A model generated the notes under the pieces. That model was not told where the DNA came from. It worked only from the letters and a program-made list of their open reading frames with translations, and did not search any database. Positions 9,670 to 21,565 of a stretch of 64,000 nucleotides of DNA are shown in pieces. The stretch is taken from the NCBI RefSeq assembly GCF_918797505.1, contig NC_092795.1:18277131-18341130 (forward strand). Reading direction: 5' to 3'. This stretch comes from Bemisia tabaci (lineage: Eukaryota > Arthropoda > Insecta > Hemiptera > Aleyrodidae). The position numbers and the translations under genes are program-made. Position 1 is the stretch's first letter; the number at the start of each line of letters is the position of its first letter.

Positions 9670-9834
9670 GATTCAACCAGGATTAGCCTCGCTGTATTTC
9701 GCTTGTGATAAGTAGCAGAAAAATTATGTGATATTACGCACCTTAGAGCTCTCTATGAATTCCTGCTGCATACCTAAAATTTTTAAAAAGGATGCCGTCT
9801 AGTTTTCGGTTGGAGAAGTAAAACATGACAAGAG

Positions 9835-10639
9835 CAGGGCCGGATTAAGGGGGTGGCCTCATGGGCCGCGGCCCATGGCGGCAAATCTAGAGGACGGCAA
9901 ATTTTGCAATTTTTTTAAATGTAGGTATAAAAAAATATCGGACTTAGAAAAAAAAAATTACAAACGAGAAAAGGCAACAAAATCTCTCATTTCCTGAAAG
10001 TATAGTAATCTCTAATTTTGTCGTCTTTCAGTGACACAAGAGACAGCACCTTCAAGTAGTCAAGTTAAGAGAGAAACCAAACACGCAATTTGGCCTGGAA
10101 CGGCGCGGCGCAGAGAGCAATGATGCCGAGGACTTGAGATGAAAAGGAGAAGCCCTCGGCGCGGCGATCGGCATGTAACACATATTAGCGCCTACAAGAC
10201 TTCACGAATACCTCACGCATTGCATCAAACACAGTGCGGTCATTGCGGTCAGCTTGAAACGCATGGCGCCTACAAGACTGCGTGAATACTTCACGCATTG
10301 CGCCAAACACGGTGCGGTCTGCGCGGCGCGGCGGCGGAAGTCAAAATCATTAAACCACATTCATGTTTGTTCTTTCATAATTTTTTTGTTCATTTCTTAT
10401 GAATGAAAGCCCTTGTCCACACAGAGATAGGTTTACGAAACTTAACTTTTGCTAGTAGTGTTGACAGGGATCAACACTGGGAAAAATGTGTTCAACACGA
10501 GTAAACGCGTCTGATGCACTGCACCCCTCCCCCGCTGGCACGTTCACTTGATGGTTTCTATTAATGTTTCAATACGAATGAGAAGGAGGCGGCAAAATAC
10601 AGGCGGCCCATGGGCGGCAAGTAGGTAAATCCGGCCCTG
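9835..10639. mobile_element. hAT-type CAGGGCCGGATT MITE, copy 1
   Basis: An 805-bp element with ends CAGGGCCGGATTAAGG and TAAATCCGGCCCTG, flanked by perfect 8-bp duplications GACAAGAG (9827-9834, 10640-10647). The interior is non-coding and includes two units of a 68-79-bp minisatellite (GCGCCTACAAGACTG then TACTTCACGCATTGCG) at about 10188-10340. Sibling copies are at 41932-42829 (inverted) and 60581-61449. Confidence 0.95.
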
Positions 10640-10647
10640 GACAAGAG

Positions 10648-10905
10648 ATAAGACCAAATCTGATGTATCAGTATAGGTCCATAGGTTGATACTGATTATA
10701 TAGCCGTTCAAATCAGACTCAATAAATGTAAAATCATAAGAGTGATGCGTAATGCATAACGTATGTGGCGTGAAGCGCTTAGGGGTTGGACAGCGAAGCG
10801 ATGCGATGGAATCTATAAACTGGATCGAGAAAGCATACCGGAAGTAAACAAACATTGAAGTATCAAACCAGTTTTACTACAATACTGGTCCCAATTTTCA
10901 TTCTT

Positions 10906-10945
<40 letters not shown>

Positions 10946-12330
10946 ACGAAACACGAAACAGTACCATTGCATCTTTATGCACATTTCAGCAGTCTAATTT
11001 TGATAAATTTCTTTTGAGTTCCTCGATTGAAGCTCAAAGAGGCCATGTCCGACTTATTTCAATCATATTTCAATCAATCACTGTATCATGGTGCATTCCT
11101 TAGACTGCAAGGTAGAGGATTCTGGCCTCAATACTCAATCCTCACCTTTTTGACGCCAAGTTCAGAGCACTTGGTGACTTACCGCCTCCTCAGTGTGTCA
11201 GGCAATAATGCCTGTATCAGCTACACATAGATTCATGCGACACAGAGCGTATCTTTTATCCCCGATCCCACGAAAGTAACCCCTCTAGTTCAAATAACCA
11301 AAAATCTTAAATTGGGGAAATACAGAATACCCTGTGACGCATTATCGTGTTATCTATGCTCTGATTACATAGACCGCGGTATGGCTGTCGCGATCCACGG
11401 TAGAGTCTAAAGCTGAGGAGGAACCAAGTGCACCGGCACTTTTATAAAACAGCCTATTTAAATATGATAATCAAGAGTGAATACGCCCTTTCTGAAATAA
11501 GATAAAGAAGTTGGTCCCTTTTTGATAGGCGCCACCCTGTTGCGCTTTTACGATCCGGCTGAGGTTGCGGTGGGTAGCGGAATGTCTGGATAAGCTGCGC
11601 AGAGGTAAACACCCAACTTAATCGTCGCCAGATAGTGCTAAGAAATTAGCATTATTTCCTACTTAAAAGCCATGTAAAATGTCCACATTTTATCGCCTAG
11701 CAACCTCGTTCAACTTCCATCGGAAGGGACAATAGCCTTTGTTAGCAGGTCATGCGTGTAACGCAGCGAGTTAGGGGACATGCTCTGAGCCAAATTTCCC
11801 ACCCTTCGTTCGAGGGGCGAGTGACCCCTTTTTACAACACGGCCCGGGCTCCTTTACAACCTTGCACTCCGCTTTACTGCTTTAATTATGATCCAAATCC
11901 AGAGATTGAATTAATCCCCCTCACAACCCGCGATATTATTTTTGTTTTATTGTTTACCTGCGACGTATTTCCGGAGCGAGAACGCGCTGAGACCTGATTT
12001 CTGTGATAGGCATAATTAACGCTATGATTGAACTTTCCTGATTTAAAATGTAAATGCTACCCTTCTTCGAGGATTACTATCTAACATTTTTGCTCGGAAA
12101 AAAATGCGTCCATTTGAATGGCTGCAGGTTGAGAAAAAAAGATTGCTTCGATTACCTGTGCGAGATGTGCGCGAGGGTATCGCGACCTTCTCAGGAGGGG
12201 ATGTAAGGGTAGCAAGTGCTTCATGCCCCACAAGTCGACTCCGCATACGAGGGTTCGTGGAGACTCACTCAACAGGTTGCAAACAAAGGAGGATTCTGGG
12301 GTATTCTCGCTCAATTGCTGAAGTCCAGTG
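10648..12330. other. Spacer with 36-A tract, no gene recognised
   Basis: A run of 36 A occupies 10909-10944 and could be a simple repeat or a retroposed tail. No target duplication flanking a retroposed body was found. Short open frames (for example 11752-11997) have no recognisable domain. Confidence 0.4.
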
Positions 12331-12384
12331 AATATGTGAGATTTCAAAATTCCCACACTTTTGAGCGTGGACTTGGGTATCAGA

Positions 12385-12534
12385 TCTCACATGTTCTCAT
12401 TTTTTTCGGTAAACTTAATATTTATCACAACTTTTTTAAAAGGACAAGAGACACATATGAGCATATCGAATCTCACGTTTTCTCATTTAATTCTAGTAAA
12501 CTTGTGATTTATTAAGAAACTAGAATTAAATGAG
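12385..12534. repeat. Short direct repeat ending in a palindrome
   Basis: A segment starting TCTCACATGTTCTCATTT and GTAAACTTAATATTTAT (12387) recurs about 85 bp later as TCTCACGTTTTCTCATTT and GTAAACTTGTGATTTAT. The second copy runs into a perfect 16-bp inverted repeat, CTCATTTAATTCTAGT at 12482-12497 and its complement at 12519-12534. Confidence 0.75.
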
Positions 12535-15500
12535 TAGGGGAGAAAAATGTATAATCAACACCTGAAATAATTTGCTGATTCAATGGACATTTTTGTTGCA
12601 TTGACACGTGCAACGGGTGCCGACAGAGAAAATGACTGATTGCATATTTTTTGCCAGATCCATGCAAAAATAAAGTTTTGAACTTAAAACAATTAGTTTA
12701 TTTCAAATTAGGACAAAACACAAACAAAAAATTAAATTATTAGAGTAAATAACCGCAAACTATTTTTGTGTCACAGTGGATCGATAAAACCAATTAAAAA
12801 TAGAAAGGAAGTAAGAAAAAAGGATCAGTCTTTCTGTTGTCCCCTTTTTCTTCTCCTCTCTTGAATTCAACCATGGAACGGTGCATTACTTTTTAAGACA
12901 AAAAACTTTCATTCCTCCATTTTTTTACATAATGTAAATGCATTTGGTGACAGCCACCTCTTAAATATAATGTTTTCATTATTCTTTTTTTACTATTTCA
13001 ATTTAAATAAACTTTTAAATTTCATCAGCTCGAGTGGCAGAAGGAAACATTTTCAATTTCACTTTTTTTTAGCAATCCTGTCGACCAGGACCATTAAAAT
13101 TAACCCTTAAAGTTTTAAAGCGCTCGCTCGGTCCGACCCCCTACACAACACTCGGCATTGGGCCGGAGGTATAGAAAGGGGTTGAGGCAAATGAGCGATT
13201 CAGAGTCATAGATAAAAGTTGCGAAACCCGTGCGCACAGCGTGGAAAATGCGGAGGCCACCTTTTGCGTAGCACGTGCACTTTTTTAGCCTCCAGACTAC
13301 TTTTTTTGCCACCTGAGCCTTAAGACGGGCCCTGAATGGACCTACCCCTGGATTGTGCTGTTTTCTTTCATTTTTCTCCGCGAGGGTAAAGAAAAGAAAG
13401 ATAAATGGCATAAAGGGTGCGTGAAAAGGACACTGATCGCACGGCGGGGACGAAGAGAGGGATGGTGCGCGTCCAGGATTTCGTCACTTTAAAGGTGATT
13501 TCGAAACGAAACCTGAAAGTGGTGGCGCGCATTCTACACCCATTGGACGGCGTGTGCCTCATGACGGGTCCTCTAGGCTCCCGCGGGGGCCAAATTTGGG
13601 TTCCCTTGGAGATTCAGCCCCGAGGGCTCAGTTGCCAGAGTTCCTGATAATCTTGAATTACCATTGGATTAACAATTAAAGGGTGCATCAGGGATGAAGG
13701 AAGTAAGCGAAATTTTCCTGATCTTGAAAGGACCGAGATTAAAATTGAAAAATCACATGAGAGGGCATGATGTTCAGGGTTAGCCATTACTCTCACTAAA
13801 ATTACGAACTTCAGAATAAAAAACAAAGACGAAAAATGAGCATCAGTGTCTTCCATTTTCTGAGAACTCTCAGAGACGAGTTTTAATTATAATAACCAGA
13901 TACTTTTCAGTCATAGGAATAAAATCATCGCAGGTATTCTTGCAGTCACTAGAAATCGCCATGTATGAAGAAAGTTGAAGAGTTTGAGCGAAATTCAGAA
14001 AGTCTTTGAACTCTGCACCGAGAGAAACGTGCCTGAACGAATAACCTATATGTTTTAAAATGTGTTTATAATTTGTGTATATGTTTTATAATTTGAAACA
14101 CATGTATGTATGATTATACCCTCGTTACGTACAAACCAACACTTGATAGAAATTTTCTTTGAACTTTGGGGTCGAACTTAAGCTGCACCACTTTGCTGAA
14201 TGAGTCTCAACTAATCTTCTGGATAGTATTGGTCTTAGTTGAAGATTTTCTGATTGATTTTTTGGAAATAGGCAGCTAACATGTTGTTTGCAGTAACTAG
14301 CGACAATCGCTTGAAATATGCTTTTTTATCTTTGATATGGGTTTAATATAAATTCGGGTTCCTCCATTTGTCCACCGTTCCAGGGACATCCTTTTCTTGA
14401 GGATTTCTCTGCAATCTGACTACGTGGCCGAAAAGCCCGCGAAGTGTAGCGCGGGCGCGGTTCCGAGGGATAAGGAGGTTATAAATATGTTGGTATTAAT
14501 AAAAGTGCCTAATTTCGGTGGGTTTGAATTGCGGATCACGGCAAGGATAAAGAAGAAGGATAGCAGCGCCACCGAATGTTCCATGTGTCTATCCTTCGTC
14601 TTGCGACCCCCTCCCCCCCCCCCCATTCCTCACTTCGCCCTCATTAATTATGTCAAATACTTCAATAAGCTTTTTTAATCCTGCCGCTTCTCTATTCCTC
14701 ATCCTCTTTTCGATGACTGCCGTGCTACCTTGTCGGTTTGCAGGCTTAAACATTTGTCCAAAATAGGTTCAAACCTAGTGAAAATCAACTCAGATCGATG
14801 GTTTTGTGCTTATAAGCTCGATAAATATCGAGTAAGGAATGTAATCGAAAACACAGGAAAAAGCGGAAACAAGGCTAAAATACAAAATATAAAGGCAGGA
14901 CGTTTCGGTACCTCACGGCACCATTATCAACTGCTAAAAAAAGAATTAGAAATAAAAAAGAAACTAAAATAAAAACCAGCAAACGGCGTTACATAGTGAA
15001 ATTGGTAAATGAGACTGCAGTGATAACAGAATAAACAACAAACAAGGTACGAAAAGGAAAGAAATGTATAAACTCGATTTTTAATTCTAAGCATAAATAA
15101 AGCATCACTACATTCTTTGGCTCTACATCTTTGTCCCGGTAAGTTATAAATATCCCTCTTTCATAAGGGAGCAAGTGCTTTCTCCGTGTTTGAACGAAGC
15201 TTCTTGCAGTAGGGAAGTTTGTTTTTCGTGGTGATAGCCTGATTAGCAAAACTTTCACCTCCCAAAACTCTACTTTTCGGATATTCAAACTGGATAACTC
15301 ATAACTTTGTCGCAACATCCTTATGGAGGAAGTTACCTTCATTTCAAGTCTTGATATTTTATAAATATATTCTTAAGCACCCTTAAAAACTGTCATTAGG
15401 AGGATATGACTCGACAGGCATTTATCAGAAGTAGTGTCTGCATCATTTTTTTTCTAACTTTTGGACCGAGTAATATATACAATCAAGTGACTGCCAGGAG

Positions 15501-17435
15501 TTCATCGATGACCCGAAATACAACACTAGCCGATCAGAGAGAAAGAGGTGTCATTATGACCATATAATTTCTTTGTAATGAGATCGCTTGTATCTAGATC
15601 CTGAAAATCGGACTTCGAGAGACGTTTGGCACTATCAAAATTCCCATGGCATTTTTGTTTGATAAACATGTAGGTGTGTATCCACAACTTCCTTTTGAGA
15701 TAGTGTTAAAGCGTGTATATGTAAGTAATTGAGTTTTATTTCCCCCGGCTTTTTATGTCTCCACGTGGCAACGCCACTTTTCACTGCTTTGCCCCTAAGC
15801 CTGTACTCTTTTAATTTGTCACTCATGTCTTGTTTCAAACTTTGTGGGTCCAATTTCCGCATTCGGTAGTTTTATTAATTTGCTCCTCCCCGAATGTATC
15901 CCGGCGCAGTGGCGGCGATGGTTGCCCGCGTATTTTTAGCTCCGAAAGAGTTGAAGCTCGAAAAATTACTCGAGCCACAATAAACCATGCTCCCGGTTCA
16001 TTGAACTCTTCTTTGAGCTCAGCACATATGCTAGGGGAGCTCATCCTTAGACATAGGCGAGCCGACAAAGTTTGAAATGAAGCATTTCTTCCGCTATTCT
16101 CACACTGAAATTTTTGCCAGAAGAATAAAAGAAACGACGAAATGTTCGAATGTTATATTCTAAGTAAGGTAGAGACCCTCATAATTCCTTTACATTAATG
16201 AAATACACAAGGGCAAGAACGAATGAAGTATAATGGGAATACTAAGGAATGACTCACGTGTTCATTATGTTGATTTTTCTCTCTCAGAATTTTGATGTTA
16301 GCACGAGCGGATGAGAGTTTTTAAATCAGTTTTAAAGGCTGATTTTCTAGTAAAGGTTGTCACTCAATTTATGGTGTAGTCAATTTATGGTAACAGTCAC
16401 AAGAGGTATACGACTTCACACTGGAAGTAAGACGCTTTAAAGAGAGGTTGAGGAGTAGATAATGTAATTTCTCAACCTTACTGTTGTAGTTTTTGCTATT
16501 AGTTGATCAGGCTACTGGAGCTGGAGGTGAAGGGTGCATAAGAAACAGGGCACAAGCGATAAAATGAGCGAATATATGAAGGATCCGGTGCTTAAGCCTG
16601 TTTATCGATTTTGGAAAAAATCGAGTTAAGATCGTTTCTTGCATTATCATGGGGTACTATTTTTTACAAAATACGAAGTCAGAGACAAAAACACGAGGAT
16701 ATGACCGCCATGATCCGTTTTTTTTTAAAAACAAGGATCTTCTGTTCAGAAAGAAGTACACAACGTTTTACCATCATTCTCGATCTTTTCAAAGTCACAA
16801 AAATGTACTTGACAGGTTCATGCATTGAACTTTTCATATTTTCTTCTATGTACATGACGCGCAAAAGTCGTGGAAAAACCATGGCTTCGAAAAATTTCGA
16901 GTCAGGTCGGTAGCAAATTTTAATCAGTGGAAAAAGAGCAAAAAGAATTTTCTGAATGAAAAACGCCGCCCTAATCCGATTCTAGGAGGATTAAGACAAT
17001 TCAACATTTTATGACGCTCCTTGAAACGTCCTACTTCGCCTTCATTGCTCCGGGTAGGCCAGACAACATCCTACGTGCTGCAATAGTTATCTATTCTGGA
17101 GGTGTTTTGTGTTCTCAGCATTAGCTAAACAAACTCACGCATCAATCACTTCGCACCCTCAGCCTCAGCACTAGATTTGAGACTAAACAGTCATAAAATT
17201 AATTGTAATGGCAAGTTTCCAACTAGGGTTTCGTCCAATGTTTGTTTTCTTCAGCGGGCATATTATGTTCGGCGTTAATAGCCGATTTCGGAATCTTCCT
17301 GTTGTCCTTTTATTGTTCACTTTCGCTCGTTGGAGCATAGGGATATCCCATTGGGCTGAAGAAATAGTATGATTACACTGACCGTATGTGCCGTGTCAAA
17401 GAATAAGTGTGCCCTTAAAGATTAGCACAATAATT
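12535..17435. other. Long spacer, no gene or repeat family recognised
   Basis: Mixed AT-rich DNA with scattered frames of 60-120 codons. Candidates at 13115-13411 (minus), 13417-13647 (plus), 14989-15342 (minus) and 15635-15862 (minus) were read and show no domain, signal peptide or conserved motif. A sequence like an hAT end (GCCTTAAGACGGGCCCTG) lies at about 13318-13335 without a partner. A C-rich run is near 14610. Confidence 0.4.
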
Positions 17436-17687
17436 CTGTCATGCTAAGGAAAAACGCCGTATGAACACGCGAGATTTGCCAAATTTCCTTCGATAAAATG
17501 TTGATTTTTGAGGAAAGCCATGAATATTTTCCCTTGACATTTTCAGGACTTACGTGAAATTGGCGAATAAAATCAACTGAAAAATTGGAAGAAATTTTCT
17601 TGTAAATTTTCCCGAGAATTCTTGATTTACCAAGGGAAATTAGGCAACGCCCGAAGGCTCATACTGCGTTTTTCCTTAGCCCGGCAG
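17436..17687. mobile_element. CTGCC...CTAAGG MITE, copy 2
   Basis: A 252-bp element starting CTGTCATGCTAAGGAAAAAC and ending with the complement of CTGCCGGGCTAAGGAAAAAC. The inner arms carry TTGCCAAATTTCCTT and AAGGGAAATTAGGCAAC. It has the same length and arms as the copies at 3665 and 53611, but no convincing 4-bp duplication remains. Confidence 0.88.
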
Positions 17688-17727
17688 GATACACGTTCGG
17701 AATTTTTTTTTCATTTATCCCAAAATC

Positions 17728-18498
17728 TTGAATAGAATTGTTTTCCAAACAGACTGATCTTTCAACGAAAAAAAAGTGAAGTTGATTTAACATTCTGAAT
17801 GTAAAAAAAAGTGTGCGAGAACTCACAAAATGCTAAATTACCCGCTACGGCAGTTAGTTTTACATCTTGACGTTGCTAAAATTACTGCTGTGGGAGTTAA
17901 TTCAGAGTTTTGTAAGTTCTAGCACACTTTTTTTACATCCGGAATGTTAAATCAGCTTCACTTTTTTTTTCAGTGATGTTTTTATTGAAAGCAACCTGAT
18001 CGGAACAACTCAGAAACGACGTGAGTGGAGTCTTAGGTCGCTGCAGCTATGAATGAACCAAACTAAGGTGGCTGCAACTCCGCGGGCAACTATTACTGCT
18101 CCCAAGGCGCACACATTGCCTATCGAGATATTGAAGGCGAACCAGAATAGGTGACGGTCTTCCACTTATGTTAGCTTCGTCCGTCCATCCCGTTGGCCGA
18201 ATTATGGTCCCGATTTTTTAGATAATAGAATTATTTTTCAACAGACTGATCATTCCTTTAGCATATGTTTTTGTTGAAGGCGACCTGATCGGAACAACTC
18301 AGAAACGACGTGAGTGGAGTCTTAAGTCGCTGCAGCTATGAATAAACCAAATCAAAGTGGCCGCAACTCTGCGAGCAACTATTACTGCTCCCAAGACGCT
18401 CACATTGCCTATCTAGATATTGAAGGCGAACCAGCATAGGAGATGGTCTTTCACTTATGTTAGCTTGGTCCGTCCATCCCGTTGGCCGAATTATGGTC
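17728..18498. repeat. Tandem duplication, 289-bp period, one copy carrying a MITE
   Basis: Copy 1 (about 17728-18215) and copy 2 (about 18225-18498) share AACAGACTGATC, GACCTGATCGGAACAACTCA, AACGACGTGAGTGGAGTCTT, ACTATTACTGCTCCCAAG and CCATCCCGTTGGCCGAATTA. Excluding the MITE at 17763-17975, the repeat period is 289 bp. Divergence between copies is several percent. The duplicated sequence itself was not recognised. Confidence 0.88.
17763..17975. mobile_element. CACTG-type palindromic MITE inside the tandem duplication
   Basis: A 213-bp element with arms of about 75 bp. It runs from CAACGAAAAAAAAGTGAAG to the complementary end CTTCAC-T(9)-CAGTG, with matching inner pairs TTTAACATTC/GAATGTTAAA and AAAAAAAGTGTGC/GCACACTTTTTTT. 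It lies in copy 1 of the duplication. Copy 2 (about 18250) lacks it, so copy 2 is an empty-site reference. Confidence 0.88.
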
Positions 18499-19983
18499 CC
18501 CGGGCGGGCGGGCGGGCGCTGGCTCGCGGAATCGCTTTACGTCACGCTTATTAATTAGATCCCATGCGGCTTATCTTGTGGCAAATCATGATTACGGCGA
18601 CTACCGGCATGTCACTCCGGCACTCCGGCACTCCGACGACGCTAAGGATAATTTATGATGTCTGTACTTACTATCGCGTCCAAATCCGTTTCGATTGTGG
18701 ATGTGGCTCGAGACACAATGCATGCTCGCATAATTGTTTCGAGGAGTGTGCCAAGGGTATGCTCATGCTCCGCACTGTTTTGCTTTCTCTTTCCGGCGCC
18801 TCCTGCTATCTCTCATCCGCGTTTCATTGGAAAATCCCCGCTCGTGCAATTTTTAAATTTTTGATTTTTCACCGAGGATTCTTAAGTCTTTTAGAGCCGA
18901 AACTTTAGTGATGTAACATCACATTCGAGATTTTGGACTTCCGACTCTACGCTTACATATACCGGATGATATTCTGCTTCTCTTGCTGTGCGTATTGAAT
19001 TTCATGCTTAGGTACTTACCATGAAGTATAATTTTTTGCAAAAGAAATGTGAGCATAGCATCCTGAATAGAGAGATTTCCTCTTGATTCAACGATAAATT
19101 CCTATCGCTGCATAATTGATGGGAAACCCTACTGATCCAACGGGAACTTTTTGTCAACGTGAGTAAAATACATTAGGTTACTTATACTATTTATAAACAT
19201 AAGAAGTCATCCCGTGCGTCCTTGAAGGAAACAGTGCCTCCTCATCACATGCACTTATACAGCCACTGAAAAAGCCACCGAAAGCTCAGTTCTGATGACC
19301 AACAATCTCAGTCACGCGAATCAAAACTTTCCCTCTCTATATCGAACACATTTTTTCCGTGTGGAGAGCTTTTCGATGTGTTTGAAAAAGTTAAAAGCTG
19401 GAGAAAGGGGGGCAAAAAACCCGTGTAAACATTCATAATTCATGGGCAGCCCCGAGTAAGCGTTCAAAAGGTGAGCTTTTTTGGCTCACAGGGGGAAAAA
19501 ACACGGCGAAAAAGTGGAGCGAGCGCTGGCAACTCGGTCGAAGTCGTATCTATAGAGCGGCTAATTAAACGGGCTCGAGCACGGGAGCTTTTATCGAGCT
19601 CTTCTGACGTAAGGGCGTATCTCTATTTACACGTGAGCCCTGATATGTATATAACTTCATGCTCTCCAGGGCTCAAGTAGAAATTGGGATACGTGCGGAG
19701 AGCGACGCTATATCCGACGACGACGACACGGAGCATTACTAGCCGGCCACTTGAAGCTGCAATTTAGACCCAATTACCTACGATTGCACTGAATTTAAGA
19801 GCGTGTTTCGAAGCTATCCCCACGCACTGTTACGCAGCATTACATATTTCGTACACCCAGAATCCCGATTCAAAACACTGTTAATGTTGTTATGCATTGA
19901 ATGGTCCCCTTGTTTGGTACAAAAGCTCCTACTAAGGAAATATGTAAGATTGGGAAGTTGCCCGGGAAAGTTAAGTCCTGGAA
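18499..19983. other. Spacer with small tandem repeats, no gene recognised
   Basis: It starts with a GGGC repeat (about 18500-18522) and a three-unit CACTCCGG repeat near 18612. The open frame at 18564-18908 is Cys-containing but matches no family I recognise and lacks a clear start context. The rest has no detectable feature. Confidence 0.4.
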
Positions 19984-19991
19984 ATGGGAAC

Positions 19992-20156
19992 CAATGGCGG
20001 GGCGCGAATGATCGATTATCAATATATTCCTCATTTGATGCTATGGTAAAGAATCGATTATGAAGGTGCTCGTTGCGAACACCCTGTTAATCGATTCTTT
20101 TCCATGGGTTAAAAGGGAAGATTAATCGATATAACGCAAATCACGCCACGCCACTG
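19992..20156. mobile_element. hAT-type CAGTGGCG MITE, copy 2
   Basis: A 165-bp element starting CAATGGCGGGGCGCG and ending CACGCCACGCCACTG. It is flanked by ATGGGAAC (19984-19991) and ATGGGAAA (20157-20164), an 8-bp duplication with one mismatch. Internal AATCGATTA and TTAATCGATATAA blocks match the family. Confidence 0.93.
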
Positions 20157-20164
20157 ATGGGAAA

Positions 20165-20640
20165 AGGAAAGTTCCCGGAAGCTTTCCTCGCAGCTCTGGC
20201 TGCTGCATGGCTTTCCGTACTTACAGTTTTCCAGGAAAGTAGGTTTGGACGGAGAATTTTCGGGAAAATTCCCACAATCAAGAAACGACATAATGGACAT
20301 ATTTGTTAAATTCAAGCAATTGAGCCAGAAATTGTAGTTTCTGATTGCAAAATGCACTCAATTATCTTTTTACCCCAGAGAAATCCTCCAAAACCATGAT
20401 TCGCACAGGGACCATCCCTAAATTGCGTTACGCCCTAGGGGGAGGGAGTCGAGGAGAGAGTCACGCCATTTTGTTTTTAAGTGTTAAGGAATAGGGACCT
20501 ACCTCACAAAAGCGTTATAAGGGGGAGGGGGTAAAAAAATGCCCAAAAAATGCGTCCTTTAAGGACCGTTCTATTGATACAAGTGTAACATCCTCCCCTC
20601 GCGAAAATAATCAAGTCCGCGAAAATCCTCAAGACACCGT
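20165..20640. other. Spacer, no gene recognised
   Basis: Mixed composition with a G-rich patch (GGGGGAGGGGG near 20522). No coding or repeat signal supported. Confidence 0.4.
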
Positions 20641-20649
20641 AACAGAGTT

Positions 20650-21200
20650 ACGTCATCTCCGTTGGGAGCGACCGAAACGATAACGATTTCCAAAAAGTCG
20701 GTCGTTCTGCTCGAAAACGTTCGGAAGTCCCGACCGGGCCGGGGAGCAGCGCGCAGAGTGAGAACGCACAGATTCACCCATAGCCCACGTACACTCGGAC
20801 CCGAGCGCGCACGCACGCACGCGGGGACGCAGCGTTGCGTGAATGCGTGAGGCGTGCGGCGGCGTCTGGGCCCAAGACCAAGACGTATGGGAAGCGGAAG
20901 AGATCCTGCCGGCAGCCGAGAGGTGGGGTTCCAGGCCCAGAGTTTGGGAGTTATGCAACGATACGTCGCGCGCGGCTCAGCCGAAAAAGCCGACGGCGCG
21001 GCCGCCGAATAATACGGGGGGACCGGGGGACCCGGGGGACGGGGGACGGGGCCGAATCAGGTAACGGCCGAACCGGTAACGCGGTGACGTCGGTGTCGGG
21101 CGCCGCGACGCGACGCCGTGACGCGCGCGCGCGGGCCGCAATTAATAAAAATTCGGCACGAGTAGTCGCGACGGAGTGTAACTGTCGTAGAGGTGCCAGG
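20650..21200. promoter_or_regulatory. CpG-rich block, possible promoter/first exon
   Basis: This is the most CpG-dense block of the window, about 0.5 kb, with (CGCA)n-like and CGCGCG stretches, set in AT-rich DNA. A potential splice donor AATCAG|GTAACGG occurs near 21060. Frames on both strands are Arg-rich, as expected from GC-rich DNA, and none is recognisable. It could be a promoter with a 5' untranslated exon, or simply a GC-rich repeat. The call rests on composition only. Confidence 0.3.
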
Positions 21201-21304
21201 TTAGACGATAGGGCCCTCGACGAATTTGCAACTTCGAAATTTGCAGTCTCGGACTCTCGAGCTTGTGGGTTTCCCTGTTAGGCGTCCCCATCGATCCGTA
21301 AATG

Positions 21305-21554
21305 CATCGTTTCCGGACGAAAGATCGTAACTCCATTCCAAGGTTGCGGAATTAGTTCAGACAATTCAAATTTTTTCGAGCATATACCTGTCCAATTTTT
21401 TTTAAAATGCGTCTGATTTTCGCATGAGATCAGAGAAAAAATCGGTGGAATTTTCAATTAAAAATATCCAAGTTTCTCTGGGTATAATTTCAATTAGTGA
21501 GGACAATTTGGCGACAGTAAAATGTAGCTACTTCCTTTTGTGGAGGAAACGACG
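21305..21554. mobile_element. CGTCGTTTCC MITE, copy 1
   Basis: A 250-bp element with ends CATCGTTTCCGGACGAAAG and the complement of CGTCGTTTCCTCCACAAAAG, flanked by the 4-bp duplication AATG (21301-21304, 21555-21558). The inner arms contain CGTAACTCCATTCCAAGGTTGC and GGCGACAGTAAAATGTAGC in inverted orientation. Non-coding. Confidence 0.9.
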
Positions 21555-21565
21555 AATGGAGTTCT

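Noticed and set aside
10909..10944. 36-A run as a possible retroposed poly(A) tail
   Set aside because: No flanking target duplication and no recognisable retroposon body upstream.
13318..13335. GCCTTAAGACGGGCCCTG as a right end of an hAT element
   Set aside because: No matching left end or 8-bp duplication found; kept only as a remark in the spacer entry.
21150..21162. AATTCGGCACGAG, identical to a common cDNA-library EcoRI adapter
   Set aside because: It is embedded in continuous genomic-looking CpG-rich sequence with no vector on either side, so a chance 13-mer is likely; a raw-read check would settle it.
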